Assembly (NCBI GenBank): GCA_017654935.2
Contig: CM065695.1
Coordinates: 37,655,095 to 37,719,094, forward strand
Source: Phymorhynchus buccinoides
Lineage: Eukaryota; Mollusca; Gastropoda; Neogastropoda; Raphitomidae
Length of the DNA: 64,000 nucleotides
Direction of reading: 5' to 3'
The notes beneath the pieces are model-generated. The model was not told where the DNA came from, ran no database searches, and saw nothing but the letters and a program-made list of their open reading frames with translations. The position numbers and the translations under genes were made by a program. Shown one piece after another: positions 14,459-25,139 of the stretch; the stretch's first letter is position 1, and each line of letters opens with the position of its first letter.

Positions 14459-14574
14459 CATACGGATGTGGTGATGGAGACCTGAGCAGGTCTGTGGATT
14501 CCAGTAACAGGCAGGGACACAGGACTACAATGGAGTGTGAATTGCCCAACTCGTCCATTTCTCTGCAACATACC
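14459..14574 (+). CDS. possible exon running into the assembly gap
   Basis: A good acceptor (TGTTCCATTTACAG) precedes a frame that stays open to the gap edge and begins YGCGDGDLSRSVDSS. If real it would lie upstream of the P-type transposase exons at 16624 and 20142, on the same strand. No domain is recognised, and without the sequence in the gap it cannot be joined to anything. Confidence 0.25.
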
Positions 14575-15074
14575 NNNNNNNNNNNNNNNNNNNNNNNNNN
14601 NNNNNNNNNNNNNNNNNNNNNNNNNNNNNNNNNNNNNNNNNNNNNNNNNNNNNNNNNNNNNNNNNNNNNNNNNNNNNNNNNNNNNNNNNNNNNNNNNNNN
14701 NNNNNNNNNNNNNNNNNNNNNNNNNNNNNNNNNNNNNNNNNNNNNNNNNNNNNNNNNNNNNNNNNNNNNNNNNNNNNNNNNNNNNNNNNNNNNNNNNNNN
14801 NNNNNNNNNNNNNNNNNNNNNNNNNNNNNNNNNNNNNNNNNNNNNNNNNNNNNNNNNNNNNNNNNNNNNNNNNNNNNNNNNNNNNNNNNNNNNNNNNNNN
14901 NNNNNNNNNNNNNNNNNNNNNNNNNNNNNNNNNNNNNNNNNNNNNNNNNNNNNNNNNNNNNNNNNNNNNNNNNNNNNNNNNNNNNNNNNNNNNNNNNNNN
15001 NNNNNNNNNNNNNNNNNNNNNNNNNNNNNNNNNNNNNNNNNNNNNNNNNNNNNNNNNNNNNNNNNNNNNNNNNN
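14575..15074. other. assembly gap (500 N)
   Basis: Exactly 500 N characters, which looks like a fixed-size placeholder rather than a measured gap. Confidence 0.99.
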
Positions 15075-15104
15075 TGGCGTCTGCGACGTATCCACTAATT
15101 CAGA

Positions 15105-15231
15105 CAGAAACAGAAACAGACTTGGAATAAACTACCATTATCTTTAAGACATTCCAGCTCCATGTCAGTTTTTAAGAAATCTCAAAACGCACTTCTTCAC
15201 TCAATGCTAACCATTGCATCTCAACCTGACT
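15105..15231 (+). pseudogene. LINE ORF2 extreme C-terminus
   Basis: Plus-strand frame reads TWNKLPLSLRHSSSMSVFKK and ends at a stop after about 40 codons. The W-N-x-L-P ... S-x-x-x-F-K pattern is the usual end of LINE ORF2 proteins. Upstream sequence is lost in the gap. Confidence 0.7.
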
Positions 15232-16180
15232 ACTGAGCACACAATGTGATGGTCTGTGCAAATGAAAGTGTGTGTAGGAGAGGAGGAAGGGAAGGGGCGT
15301 GTAAGTGACAGTGTGGTGTGTGTGTGTGTATGTGTGAGGAGCAGAAGGGGGGTAGGGGGTTGCATGTGTGTGCGTGCTTCCAAGATAATGATTTAATAAA
15401 TAATTATATTGATAGTAAAGCAAATAACAGATTCAGCTGATATTGAGAGATCTCTCAGTATCACTATCAGAAGTAAGTTGTTTTGCTGCTTGTCTACCAT
15501 GCCAATGCATTTGCAAGACTGGTATTAATCACAAGTTCATGGTGGACTTTGTATGATTAGTGTGCTGAATAAATAAGATGTGAATATTGATCTGATCAGA
15601 ACTCAGAAGACAGAACTGCGGTGGACTGGAACCAGCTCTCAGACACCACCATCACGGCATGCCCCGCCAGTGCAGGATCATTAGCATGGGTGCAACTTTT
15701 CACGTTATACAAGGATTTCCTGTTTTTGAATTTTACCAGAAAAGGAAGTTCCTTTTCTTTAAATTTGTGAAACAAGATCTGTGTGTGTCTAACTCTAACT
15801 GTATTTTTCAAACACTTTAAAATATGAATTTGTATAAATTGTGGAAAAAGCAAACTAAAATACCTTCATAAATCATTTTTTTCTTCAGCTGCAGGGGGAC
15901 ATTACCCCTGGACCCTGGCCTTTCAGGTTTTTTCATTTTGTGTAGTTGCACCCATGCATCAATGCTAGGTGGTACACTGCAGGGGCCTGCCACACCCAAA
16001 GACTAGGGAATTATGAGCCATATATAAAGTAGTGGTAAATGAATGGCAGGATGAATTGGTCTTGCCTGGATACTGTTAGAAACAGCAACACAGCAAGGGT
16101 CACCCTGTTTCTAGGCCAGATACTTCTATTTCTTTAAAAACTCTCTGCACACTCTCCCGATTTGTTGAGTTATAGCCTTT
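15232..16180. other. no gene recognised
   Basis: Includes a GT-rich patch near 15310-15370. No frame, RNA or repeat match is convincing. Confidence 0.4.
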
Positions 16181-16189
16181 CTAGGCTCC

Positions 16190-16320
16190 AATCAACGTAC
16201 CAGAACCAGAATATAGAACACAGTACCGGCAATCCAAATTCTTCTCTCACCCCATTCCACAGTGGAATGTCCTCCCTGAGAAGGTTGGTCCAGCCTGTAA
16301 AGCGAAACATTGGTCCATGG
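16190..16320 (+). pseudogene. LINE ORF2 C-terminal remnant
   Basis: A plus-strand frame contains KFFSHPIPQWNVLPEKV, a pattern common near the end of non-LTR ORF2 proteins. It is followed quickly by stops. Very short and degenerate. Confidence 0.55.
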
Positions 16321-16623
16321 CCCATGCACTTTTCTTTTAGGGTCACTCAAGACCTCCAAAAATATTGTTACACTGCCAAGTTGCATCCTCCACCCCCTTC
16401 AAACATAACCTATTCATAAAGCTTACAGGATCAGGGCTTGATATCCAGATTAGATCAGCCATAATCTTCCTGTTAATTTAAACATTAATTTCAACATTGA
16501 TCAGCATACAATTTTATGCGTTCGCGTTCACAAGTAAGGGTCTTGGTGAAGCACAGTCTATTTTTTGCATGATTTCTGAATATCACAGTTTTGTGTTAAC
16601 TGCTTTTTAAATAATTTGTGCAG

Positions 16624-16730
16624 AATCGAGCATCAACTTCAGAGGCCGTCGACTCAAGTTTGGAGTTGAACCAACCTTAAACCTGCCAAAGCAGTTTGCC
16701 AGTGTACCAAGTAATCCTCGAAAAGCTCCA
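16624..16730 (+). CDS. exon after a THAP finger, P-element-type transposase
   Basis: The exon lies between a GTGCAG acceptor and a GTGAGT donor. It encodes the linker that normally follows a THAP zinc finger, with the motif RRLKFGVEPTLNLP. THAP proteins characteristically end the finger with a similar L-x-x-x-A/E-V-P-T block. It ends in phase 0 and the exon at 20142 starts in phase 0 in the same orientation, so I join them. The THAP finger itself (C2CH) is not visible upstream and could lie in the gap at 14575-15074. Evidence is motif and phase only. Confidence 0.6.
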
Positions 16731-17248
16731 GTGAGTGACCTTTTTGTCTGTTTTCATTCTTTATATGGGATTACGGTCGTTGTTATGGTTAGGGGTATGT
16801 GTGTGTTGCCTGTTTGTCATTTCCGACAATACTGCCAGATAGCAGAGGGGCAGCTGCTATTCCAGTGGGCTGAGCTACAATTTGTTTATAGTGGAGAAGC
16901 CTTGCCCAGGGTACATCCCCACTCTCAGCCAAAGGGATTTGAGGACAAGAGTTGGTGTTGTGGAAGGTCCCCAAAGGCCAACCAGTCCCTTTGTCTGCAG
17001 CACTAGAGCCATTATAAATGCCCCCTAGTTAGAGAGTCATAGTCTTCCACGAAAGACTTGGTAAGCTGTACCATGATATTTCAGTACTGTAGAAAATTTA
17101 TTTTAAAAAAAAGTTGTTTAATACTGTAAATCACTTGACCCTTACAGTTACATTATCTTGTCTCATATCTGATTATGTACAGTGGAACCTCTCGTCAAAA
17201 ATCACCAAAATGAGGTTGACCTTCTCTACAGTTACATCTTCTTGTCTC

Positions 17249-17466
17249 AGTAGCATCGTGTAAATTCTTCGCTCGCTACTATGAGACTTGGCATTTGCGA
17301 CATTGAGTGAAGTTTTTTAAATTTCACTTTTTTTTCGTAATGACCTGAAATATGAATGAAGTATCGGAAAAGTGTTTCAAATACGGAAAAAGTGAAATTT
17401 GTCGTTTTCCTTAATGTCGCAAATGCTAACTCATAGTAGCGAGCGAAGAATTTACACGATGCTACC
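17249..17466. mobile_element. inverted-repeat MITE
   Basis: Arms starting GTAGCATCGTGTAAATTC and continuing through TTCGCTCGCTACTATGAG are repeated in inverse at 17410-17466 with few mismatches. The ~217-bp element has no coding capacity. Its superfamily is not clear. Confidence 0.8.
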
Positions 17467-17477
17467 TTTTTTCATGT

Positions 17478-17545
17478 GGTGGTGGCCAGCTTCTTTTTAT
17501 AGAAGTAAATGCACACACTTTAGGGGGTGACCAAAGAAAAAGAAG
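17478..17545 (-). repeat. dispersed repeat shared with 29567-29645
   Basis: Inverse copy of the block at 29567-29645, sharing TTCTTTGGTCACCCCCTAAA and TTCTATAAAAAGAAGCTGG. Unclassified. Confidence 0.65.
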
Positions 17546-18156
17546 CAGAAGAGAGAGAAAAGAAAATCAAAGACAGAGATCAGCTATCACACATAGTCTA
17601 CTTAAATTTACTTGGGTCCAGTAGAAAAATACAGGATGCAGCAAACAAAATAAAAACATTCCTATTTCTGGACTGGGATAGGGATATTCACAGGGAGCTG
17701 CCGGCAGCTACTAATTTTCACGTTCGCCCCCAGAAAGCTGGGAACTAGCCGACCCTAGACACTCCATAAGGCAGTGCCCAGGCCCCAACCAAACGGACAA
17801 ACAAAGACAAACAAACAAATCCCTAACTACTGGGGTAAAAAAGACAATTGGGGATGGGGATGAAGGGACTGGGGTGGGGGCGTTTGCTCAGGGTTTCATC
17901 GCTGGGATGTGGCTGAGAGCCATAAGGGAGGTAATTTTTAATACTTACAAAGAAGGACAATGTCTTAGAGAAGCAGGTCTTTTGTGGGAGGGAGTCTTAT
18001 AATGGAGGTTCTTCTGTAGGACATTCAAATCACAGGAAGACTACAAGTGAGAAAAACTTGCATTTATTTATGACATCTGTATATATAAATTATGTAGTTT
18101 CAGAAATAAATATAAAAACATGTTTAACATGGTATAAATGAAGTTTGCAGCACCTT

Positions 18157-18446
18157 ACACTTGTAAATCACTGCCACACATATCTGTATTGTTAAAACAA
18201 AATCGGGACTTTACTGGTGTTGCACTACTTTTCATATTTTGTATTTAGATCAAATTAATCATCTCAAGAATTAAGAAAAACAAAAATTAAATGGGCATTG
18301 CCTCCAGTTATTGTTCCCACCATGTCTACTTTTGATAATTGATTTACAAATGTCCCATATTGTGTCTATGAATAGTAAACACAATGACCGAGAGGACGTA
18401 AAGCACCATTTTTCATTCATTCATTCATTTACACTTGTAAACTCAG
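18157..18446 (+). mobile_element. Rep-C SINE-like copy containing a duplicate of its own flank
   Basis: Begins near TATCTGTATTGTTAAAA and ends in (CATT)n. TTACACTTGTAAA flanks it on both sides as a likely target duplication. Between the normally adjacent words GGTGTTGCA and GGGCATTGCCTCC it carries 69 bp (18225-18293) identical to the downstream flank at 18447-18515. Confidence 0.75.
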
Positions 18447-18515
18447 CTACTTTTCATATTTTGTATTTAGATCAAATTAATCATCTCAAGAATTAAGAAA
18501 AACAAAAATTAAATG
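18447..18515 (+). repeat. 69-bp flank duplicated inside the preceding SINE
   Basis: All 69 bases are identical to 18225-18293, starting CTACTTTTCATATTTTG and ending AATTAAATG. Confidence 0.95.
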
Positions 18516-18794
18516 TCTGTCCTACCCATATAACTGAAACCATAAACTTGATAAAGCATTTTTGTTTCTTCTTTTGGTCTTAATGAGTCACACAGTGTGC
18601 AAGATTGTGTGCACAGAAATGTCATCTTCAACATTATTTAGGTTAAATGTCTACTTTACAGTGCAGCAGATTCTTTAACCAAATTAGCCAAATGAGATAA
18701 TTGAAAATGCATAATTCATTGAAAGTGTTACACAATGTTGTTTTTATTTCACTGGAAACGACTTGTACAAATCACAAAGTGATTTGTTTTACTA

Positions 18795-18844
18795 AGTCAT
18801 AAACTGTTTCAGTATGTTATATTTTGTACAGAGTAGCAAAAATA
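18795..18844 (+). repeat. 50-bp direct repeat, left copy
   Basis: Identical to 19348-19397 except one base, starting AGTCATAAACTGTT. It abuts the LINE fragment at 18845-19347. Confidence 0.92.
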
Positions 18845-19347
18845 GAAGAAGGAGCGGATATGGTTTATGCTGGGAACGGACAAGGAGGGCCTCAGTTTTA
18901 TCATCATTGAGTTTGAGTTTGTTTGTGGTCATCCAGTGTTTGATGTCTGTGATGCAGTCCTGAGTCTGATTGATTGTATCTTGAATCTGATCTGGTGGTG
19001 AAGAGGCATGTAGTTGTTGGTCGTCAGCAAAGGACTGACTGGGGATGTCATGCTGGGCAGTGATAGAAGTGAGAGGCTTTGAGTACAGAGTGAAAAGAGC
19101 GGGGCCCAAGACTGACCCTTGTGGGACACCAAACTCCAAGAGAGAAGGCGGGGACTGGTGATTATGGGTTGACACAGTTTGTGTTCTGTTGGAGAGATAG
19201 GATGAGATCCACGTCAGTGCAGTACCAGAGATGCCATAGGAATAGGAGAGACGATCAGTGAGAATGGAGTGGTCTATAGTGTCAAATGCTGCAGAGAGAT
19301 CTAATAGGGTAAGAACAGAGAGTTTTCCAGAGTCAGCAGAGTGAAGG
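18845..19347 (-). pseudogene. internal LINE reverse-transcriptase fragment
   Basis: Minus-strand frame encodes the RT palm: LLDLSAAFDTIDH, then ISGTALTWISSYLSNRTQ, then FGVPQGSVLGPALFTLYS, the catalytic SFADDQQLH, and WMTTNKLKLNDDKTE. This is the CR1/L2/Rex1 style of non-LTR RT. The copy lacks both the N-terminal endonuclease and the C-terminal tail seen in the related relic at 9050-9745. It is flanked by 50-bp direct repeats. Confidence 0.88.
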
Positions 19348-19397
19348 AGTCATAAACTGTTACAGTATGTTATATTTTGTACAGAGTAGCAAAAATA
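19348..19397 (+). repeat. 50-bp direct repeat, right copy
   Basis: Partner of 18795-18844 with a single T/A difference. Confidence 0.92.
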
Positions 19398-19414
19398 TAT
19401 TTTATCCTTGAACC

Positions 19415-19835
19415 CCCACCCCCACCCCGTGGGGATACCGGGGGTCTTTTGTATGAATAGTTCCCCCACCTTCTGTAAGTTATGTGCTTGTAACTTCCTA
19501 TAATCTGTCACTCTCTTTGACTCTTGTCTTTTCCTTTTACTTGCTGTCATCTTTCTTTTAAAAAACATGATTTTACTTCTAAGTATAATTAGTAGGTGCC
19601 TGAATAATTTGTATATTTATCTTTCCCCAATATTTTTGCAATGCCTCTGTAAAGCGCGATGAGCCCACTGTGGGGTATCGTGCTATAAGAAATATTCATT
19701 GTTATTATTGCTATCTTTCTTTTTTTGAAGATACTTTCAAAAAGATTTCCTCCAGCCGAAGTCGGACTTGCTAGGCCTAACTATTTCTCAGTTAGGCGCA
19801 TAACGGCAGCATGGCACATCTATGCTCATAATTGA
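19415..19835 (+). mobile_element. Rep-A copy
   Basis: Contains CCCCGTGGGGATACCGGG, CCCCCACCTTCTG and CTTTGACTCTTG, then a region with GTCGGACTTGCTAGGCC and TTATGCGCC-type words that also occur inverted at 55190-55260. Confidence 0.65.
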
Positions 19836-20141
19836 TAGTAAACTGCCCACTGGGTGATCAAAGAAGAAGAAATAAGAATCCTTTACCATTTTTCAGTAGG
19901 TTTTAAGCAGGACAAAGTTGAATTGGTTTCTGTCAGCAGTGGTAAATGTCTTTCTTCAATTTTTAGAGTAGATTTCCAGATACTGGTAGAGTCCAGGTGG
20001 GGACCAACTTCTTTTTCAGGTACTTTGCAGCAACCCTAGCCCTGATTTGGCTCTTAACCAGAGTGTGCTTGACCTAAAACAATACTAATTAGAAATTAAT
20101 TACTGTTGTTGTAACACGCTTTTACTGAATTTATTTTGTAG

Positions 20142-21770
20142 GCAGATAGAGGAAGATCCCTAGAAGGACATGATGTCACAGACCAAGGATCTGTAAGGTG
20201 TGATGATCTGATGGTCAACTATATGTACAACTGCCTATCCAGCCTTCAGCAAGACCTCAGTAACATTCCATCTCCATGGTGTGTGACTGTAAACACCAGT
20301 GACATAGTAAAGATGGTGGTCGTGAACAAAGGGAATGTGGAGAAGGAAGTAACAGTAACAAATGTTGAAGAGAAAAGGTTGCAGGCTTCTATTCGAGTCT
20401 ATGGGATTCCTGTTCCTAAGTTCAGCACAAAGTTTGTAGACCAGACTCTCTCAGTCTATCTGCAGAATCTACTTGAAATGTGTGTCTGTGGTGGACTGAC
20501 TAATTCAGATTTTCAAGAACTTATTCCCTTGTCCGATGGCACTGACACAAGACAGTGCTACCGACATGTCATAAATGACTTAACAGTGGATGGTAGCTTT
20601 TGTCAGAAATCTTGTGTACACTCTAGGGAGTGTGAAATGCTTGTTCCTGGCTCTGATAGTGAAACAATATGTCAGTGCCGACATTGTCTGTCTGCAGGAA
20701 AGACTTTGCAAAAAAGAATTGAAAAAAGGGAAACGAGAGACATAAGCTCACCTTGCGATCCACTACATGGCGTTTCAGTTGAAAAGATGAAGGAAACGTT
20801 CAAGAATCAAAGGGCAGAAAACAAGAACCTGATCCATGAATTTAAAGAATGTCTAGAAAAGGAGTCTGTCCAGCTGTCTCCACAGATGCACAAAGACCTA
20901 CTACAGGGAATTGATGCATCTCAAATTGAAGATCCATTGGCTATGTTGTTCTGGGAGGAGCAGTTGAAGGCATTCCAATCAAAAGACAGGGGATTTCGGT
21001 GGCATCCAATGATGATTCGACTTGCCATCCTTCTACACAGCAAGAATACAGCTGCATGTGAGACATTGAGAAGAACTGGAGTCTTGAAATTGTCTGGATC
21101 TTCAACTCTTCAAGAGTATACAAAAGCTGTAAAACCATCAAAGGGAGTTCAGCTCCACGTGCAGGAAGAACTGAAAAAGAGAGCTGATGCACTTGAAGAC
21201 CATAGACGCTTTGTCTGCATTCTACATGACGAGATGAGCATAAAAAGGGATCTTGTCTTTGACAAAGAAACTGGAGATTTGATTGGGTTTGTCAAGACTG
21301 ACCAAGGCCCCTCATTTGACCTCCAAGGGAATATGTTAGCCACACAGGCTCTTGTTTTTTACCTGGTTGGAATCAATTTGGACATTAAGGTCAGTCTAGG
21401 CTTCTTTGGAACCAGGTCGGCAACAGCTGATGAGTTGTATCCTTTGTTTTGGGAGGCTATTGCATTTGTAGAAGAGGTTGGTCTGAAAGTCATGGTGTCC
21501 ACTAGTGACAAAGCGTCACAAATTCAACGGCTTTATCAAATGCATGGAGAGACAGGTACTCTTTGTTCCAAAACATTGAATGTCTTTGCTGAGGATGAAA
21601 GATACATATACTTGACAAGGGATAAGTTCCATGCACTGTGTCTTCAAATTCATTTTAGTTTACCACGTTACTTATCTATTCATTTGTTATCATTACAAGA
21701 TTTTGAATGTGTGTTTCTATTATTGCTATCTTCATTCTGGTTGCCATTGTTGGATTTCCATCCAGGTTAA
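20142..21770 (+). CDS. P-element-type (THAP9-like) transposase, C-terminally truncated
   Basis: An open frame of about 540 codons starts at a TTTTGTAG acceptor. The first Met is at 20211. Residues numbered from that Met: a Cys-rich putative metal-binding patch at about 135-163 (SFCQKSCVHSRECE...CQCRHC); a helical region with FRWHPMMIRLAILLHSKN (about 263-280); then the RNase-H-like start ILHDEMSIKRDLVFDKETG with GFVKTDQG. Later TSDKASQIQRLYQMHG matches the second acidic motif region of P/THAP9 transposases. These enzymes cut and paste P elements. The insertion (GTP-binding) domain and last catalytic residue are absent because the frame degenerates after about 21640 (IYLTRD). It could be a decayed transposon or a gene with further exons. 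Codon use resembles the host exons. Preceded by exon 16624-16730 in compatible phase. Confidence 0.8.
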   Translation, partial: ADRGRSLEGHDVTDQGSVRCDDLMVNYMYNCLSSLQQDLSNIPSPWCVTVNTSDIVKMVVVNKGNVEKEVTVTNVEEKRLQASIRVYGIPVPKFSTKFVDQTLSVYLQNLLEMCVCGGLTNSDFQELIPLSDGTDTRQCYRHVINDLTVDGSFCQKSCVHSRECEMLVPGSDSETICQCRHCLSAGKTLQKRIEKRETRDISSPCDPLHGVSVEKMKETFKNQRAENKNLIHEFKECLEKESVQLSPQMHKDLLQGIDASQIEDPLAMLFWEEQLKAFQSKDRGFRWHPMMIRLAILLHSKNTAACETLRRTGVLKLSGSSTLQEYTKAVKPSKGVQLHVQEELKKRADALEDHRRFVCILHDEMSIKRDLVFDKETGDLIGFVKTDQGPSFDLQGNMLATQALVFYLVGINLDIKVSLGFFGTRSATADELYPLFWEAIAFVEEVGLKVMVSTSDKASQIQRLYQMHGETGTLCSKTLNVFAEDERYIYLTRDKFHALCLQIHFSLPRYLSIHLLSLQDFECVFLLLLSSFWLPLLDFHPG

Positions 21771-22540
21771 TACTGTGTTTTAGGAAATCAAGAGTTATTC
21801 AGTTTAAATCTTGTGATGCTTATTGGAAAATGAGCATTGGCATTGCAAAGAAAATGGGGAAAATAATTGTATTTAAACCATATTTTTAAGTAAAGAAAAA
21901 AAAGATAATGGCATGGGTGGTGGAGAGTTAAAAAAATGTATAGCATCATCATATAAATAAAGTGCTGACTCTCTTTAAAAGACACCTGGCGCTCAGTTTT
22001 GTTGGAGTATTTTCAGTCTGTTTTGCAAGTATTGTGTGCATTGAAGAATGCTGGATGTTTTTAGTGATAACCTTGTTTGGCGTATGCAATGGTAAAGTGG
22101 AATCTGCTTATACTTTGATGTGTCTGCAGCAAAAAGTCTCCTCTATAGCTAGGTGTCATTAGTTTAGCGAGTACTGTTGATAGGTTTCAGTCAACATTTG
22201 ATCATCCGAGAGATTAAATTTTGAAAGTCAGGTTGTTCAGACAATCTGCCCAACATTCAGTATCCTGTCATAACTCACTTGCCTACAGTTTCGCAAGTGA
22301 TGTGTAATTTGAAAGTGCATGTATTACTGTATACTGAATGAATGAAACGAGGCCGTTTCCGTCCAACTCATTCTCGTTTCCGACCATGGACACTACACAT
22401 TGAATATAGAATCCGTGTTCCGACCAACTCGTCCTCGACATAATCATGGTTTTTAAAAAATGTTTTTTGTGTGTATCTCTCTCTGTGTCTCAGTCTCTTT
22501 GTCAATAGACATCAGTGGTTTTTGGCTCACTCGTGTTAAC
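21771..22540. other. no gene recognised
   Basis: AT-rich sequence between the transposase and the LINE. No acceptor followed by P-transposase-like coding was found here. Confidence 0.4.
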
Positions 22541-22547
22541 GAAGGGA

Positions 22548-23650
22548 TTATATGCTCTCACACACATGATTGGCTGTGTGCGTGGGTGTGCGTGCATGTG
22601 TATCAAATTTCAAAGCTGGATCAAAAGTTATTCCCAAGTCTTTCTCGTTTTCACATATATTAATTTTACTTGTTGTGCAGTTCGGCTTCATATAATAATC
22701 ATGTTTAGGGTTTTTCCTTCCTATGTACATTACCTTGCATTTTTGGACATTAAAATATAAATTCCATTTATCTGACCATGCTTGTAGAGAGTGTAAATCT
22801 GACTGTAGTATTTCTTTATTACCAGATGTATTATATAGCTTTGTGTCATCAGCAAAGATCTTACATTCACTATTTACTTCATCGGGCAAGTCATTTATGA
22901 ATATGGTGAATAGGACTGGGCCTAAAATACTGCCTTGGGGAATACCACTGATTACTTCTGCTTGTTCCGAGTATGATTTACTTACTCTTACTTTCTGTTT
23001 TCTATTTGTTAAAAAGCTTCTAATCCATTGTAAAAGTCTACCATCAATTCCATATGCTGACAATTTAAGTAATAATCTTTCGTGTGGCACGGAATCAAAC
23101 GCCTTTTTAAAATCAAGATACACTATGTCTATCGTCTCTCCTATATCTAACAATTTTGTAAAATTTTCCATGACTTGAAGTAATTGCGTAACACACGACC
23201 TTCTGCGCCTAAAACCATGCTGGCAATCTGAATATAGTTTGTTTTCTTTCAAATAAAGAACAACTTTATCCCTTATAATTGATTCAAGTATCTTACAAGT
23301 TATACACATTACATGTCAAACTTACTGGTCTATAATTTCCAGGATCTGTTCTAGTGCCTTTCTTAAAAATAGCTATAACTTCTGCGTTTTTCCAATCATC
23401 TGGTAGTTCTCCCTGTTCCAAAGACAAATTAAATAGTTTAGTTAATGGTTCACTTATCTCATTAGCTATCTCTTTCAGAACTCTGGCTGGTAACTGGTCA
23501 GGTCCTTGAGCTTTAGAAGTATCCAGTTCTTTAAGTTTCTTTTTAACTGTCTCCACCTCAATATCTATATCTATTAATGTGTTCCCTTTGGATTTGGATT
23601 CCCTATCTACATTAGGAATATTAGAAATATCTTCTCTTGTGAAAACGCTC
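22548..23650 (-). pseudogene. LINE reverse transcriptase, 5'-truncated and frameshifted
   Basis: Read on the minus strand: LDTSKAQGPDQLPARVLKE and DWKNAEVIAIFKKG, then NYRPVSLT, then after a small insertion near 23305 CKILESIIRD, QHGFRRRRSCVTQLL, VYLDFKKAFDSVPH, SGIPQGSILGPVLF, the catalytic IFADDTKLY and KDLGITFD. This covers most of the RT domain of a Jockey/RTE-like non-LTR retrotransposon. The AP endonuclease is missing. A short duplication around TGTAATGTGTATAACTTG breaks the frame between NYRPVSLT and CKILE. The 3' end fades into GT-rich microsatellite near 22600. Confidence 0.9.
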
Positions 23651-24905
23651 GGATGCCTTCCTCTCATAGTGACACACCAGCACACAAAATGTGACGCGAT
23701 TCGGTCAAGCGGTTCGGGAGATATCCTTGGGACAGACAGAAGGAGAAAAAATGACCCTCCGATTTTCAGGCTCCAGTGATCTTTTTTTACCTTGACCTTG
23801 ACCGGTATGCCATCATCAGAACGGGCATAAGCCAAACCACCTTCATACCAAGTTTCCACATCCTATGTTGATCGGTGCCCGATATATGGCTAAAAATAGA
23901 TTTTCGGTTTTCAAGGTCGTACGTCAAGGTCAAGGTCACGATGGCAAAATGGTTTGCGCGGATCTCTTCCTATTAATGTGGCACACCTCCACACAAAATT
24001 TGACGCGATTCGGTCAAGCGGTTCGGGAGATATCCTTGGGACAGACAGAAAGAAAAAAAGAAAAAAAAAACCGTGCAAACCAGCCCATCGCAATAGTCCG
24101 ATCACCTTTGGTGACGGACTAAAAAACAAACAAACGAGATATGGCTAAAAATAGATTTTCGGTTTTCAAGGTCGTACGTCAAGGTCAAGGTCACGACGGC
24201 AAAATGGTTTGCGCGGATCTCTTCCTATTAAGGTGGCACACCTTCACACAAAATTTGACGCGATTCGGTCAAGCGGTTCGGGAGATATCCTTGGGACAGA
24301 CAGAAAAAAAGAAAGGAAAAAACAACAAACAAGGGTGTCGCCGAGCGGCAGACATGTCCGTCACCAGCAATGCGCACTTGTGACACCCGTAGAGTGTCAC
24401 ATCCTGACACAAAATTGGAAGGGATTCTGTCTTCTAGTTCACGAGATACAGCTTGAAGAAGAAACATATAGCGCAAAGAAGGAAATTTCGGTTTTCAAGG
24501 TCACACTTCAAGGTCAAGGTCAGCATGGTGATAATTTATGCTCGGATGTTTTCTTCTCTAGGGTATACAGTACCACACACAATCTGAAGCGCTTCTGTCA
24601 AGTACAAATGTGGAAAATATGGCTTAAAACCCAATTTGTAGACCCCTACCACATTCAAGGCCTACCGATCTCCCGGACCTTAGTCAAGGTCACGACGGCA
24701 AAAAAAATTGCGCGGATGCCTTCCTCTCATGGTGACACACCAGCACACAAAATTTGACGCGATTCGGTCAAGCGGTTCGGGAGATATCCTTGGGACAGAC
24801 AGAGAGAAAAAACAAACAAAAACCAGCCCATCGCAAAGTCCGATCACCTATGGTGACGGACAACCAGCCGACCGCAAAGTCCTTCACCTATGGTGACGGA
24901 CAAAA
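23640..24905. repeat. dispersed repeats rich in AAGGTCA
   Basis: At least three partial copies share GATTTTCGGTTTTCAAGGTC, TCAAGGTCAAGGTCACG, GACGCGATTCGGTCAAGCGG and GGGAGATATCCTTGGGACAG, followed by A-rich or (AC/AG) tails. The words recur with variation at 43200-43800. The superfamily is not recognised. Several plus-strand open frames here are by-products of the repeat. Confidence 0.75.
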
Positions 24906-25139
24906 ATATAAACGTTACCTCGATAATAATATGGTCAAGAATCGCAACTCGTCGACGCACAGTTTTCCGCCATGATGAGAAACGTACCGGAAGTGGTGTG
25001 AACAAATCAGTCGGCATACTTTCGCAGTGAGCGAACTTTGTACAAGACTAACATAGTATTATAGGGGTCCGTAAGAATACCCAATCGGACCCAACCGTAC
25101 CCAACAACAACGTTATGCCAAATAAACAACTTTGTGTGT

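Larger units (their letters stand above)
17178..18018. mobile_element. pogo/Tc1-like MITE split by later insertions
   Basis: The left end has TA then CAGTGGAACCTC (17178-17191). The right end has a diverged inverse ending CTGTA at 18018. The internal words match the intact copies at 50504 and 54892, for example AATACTTACAAAGAAGG. Roughly 700 bp of foreign sequence separates the halves, including an inverted-repeat MITE (17249-17466) and another dispersed repeat. It records nested insertion. Confidence 0.65.

Noticed and set aside
24209..24757. 182-codon plus-strand frame
   Set aside because: It is the AAGGTCA repeat read through; related repeat copies do not preserve it.
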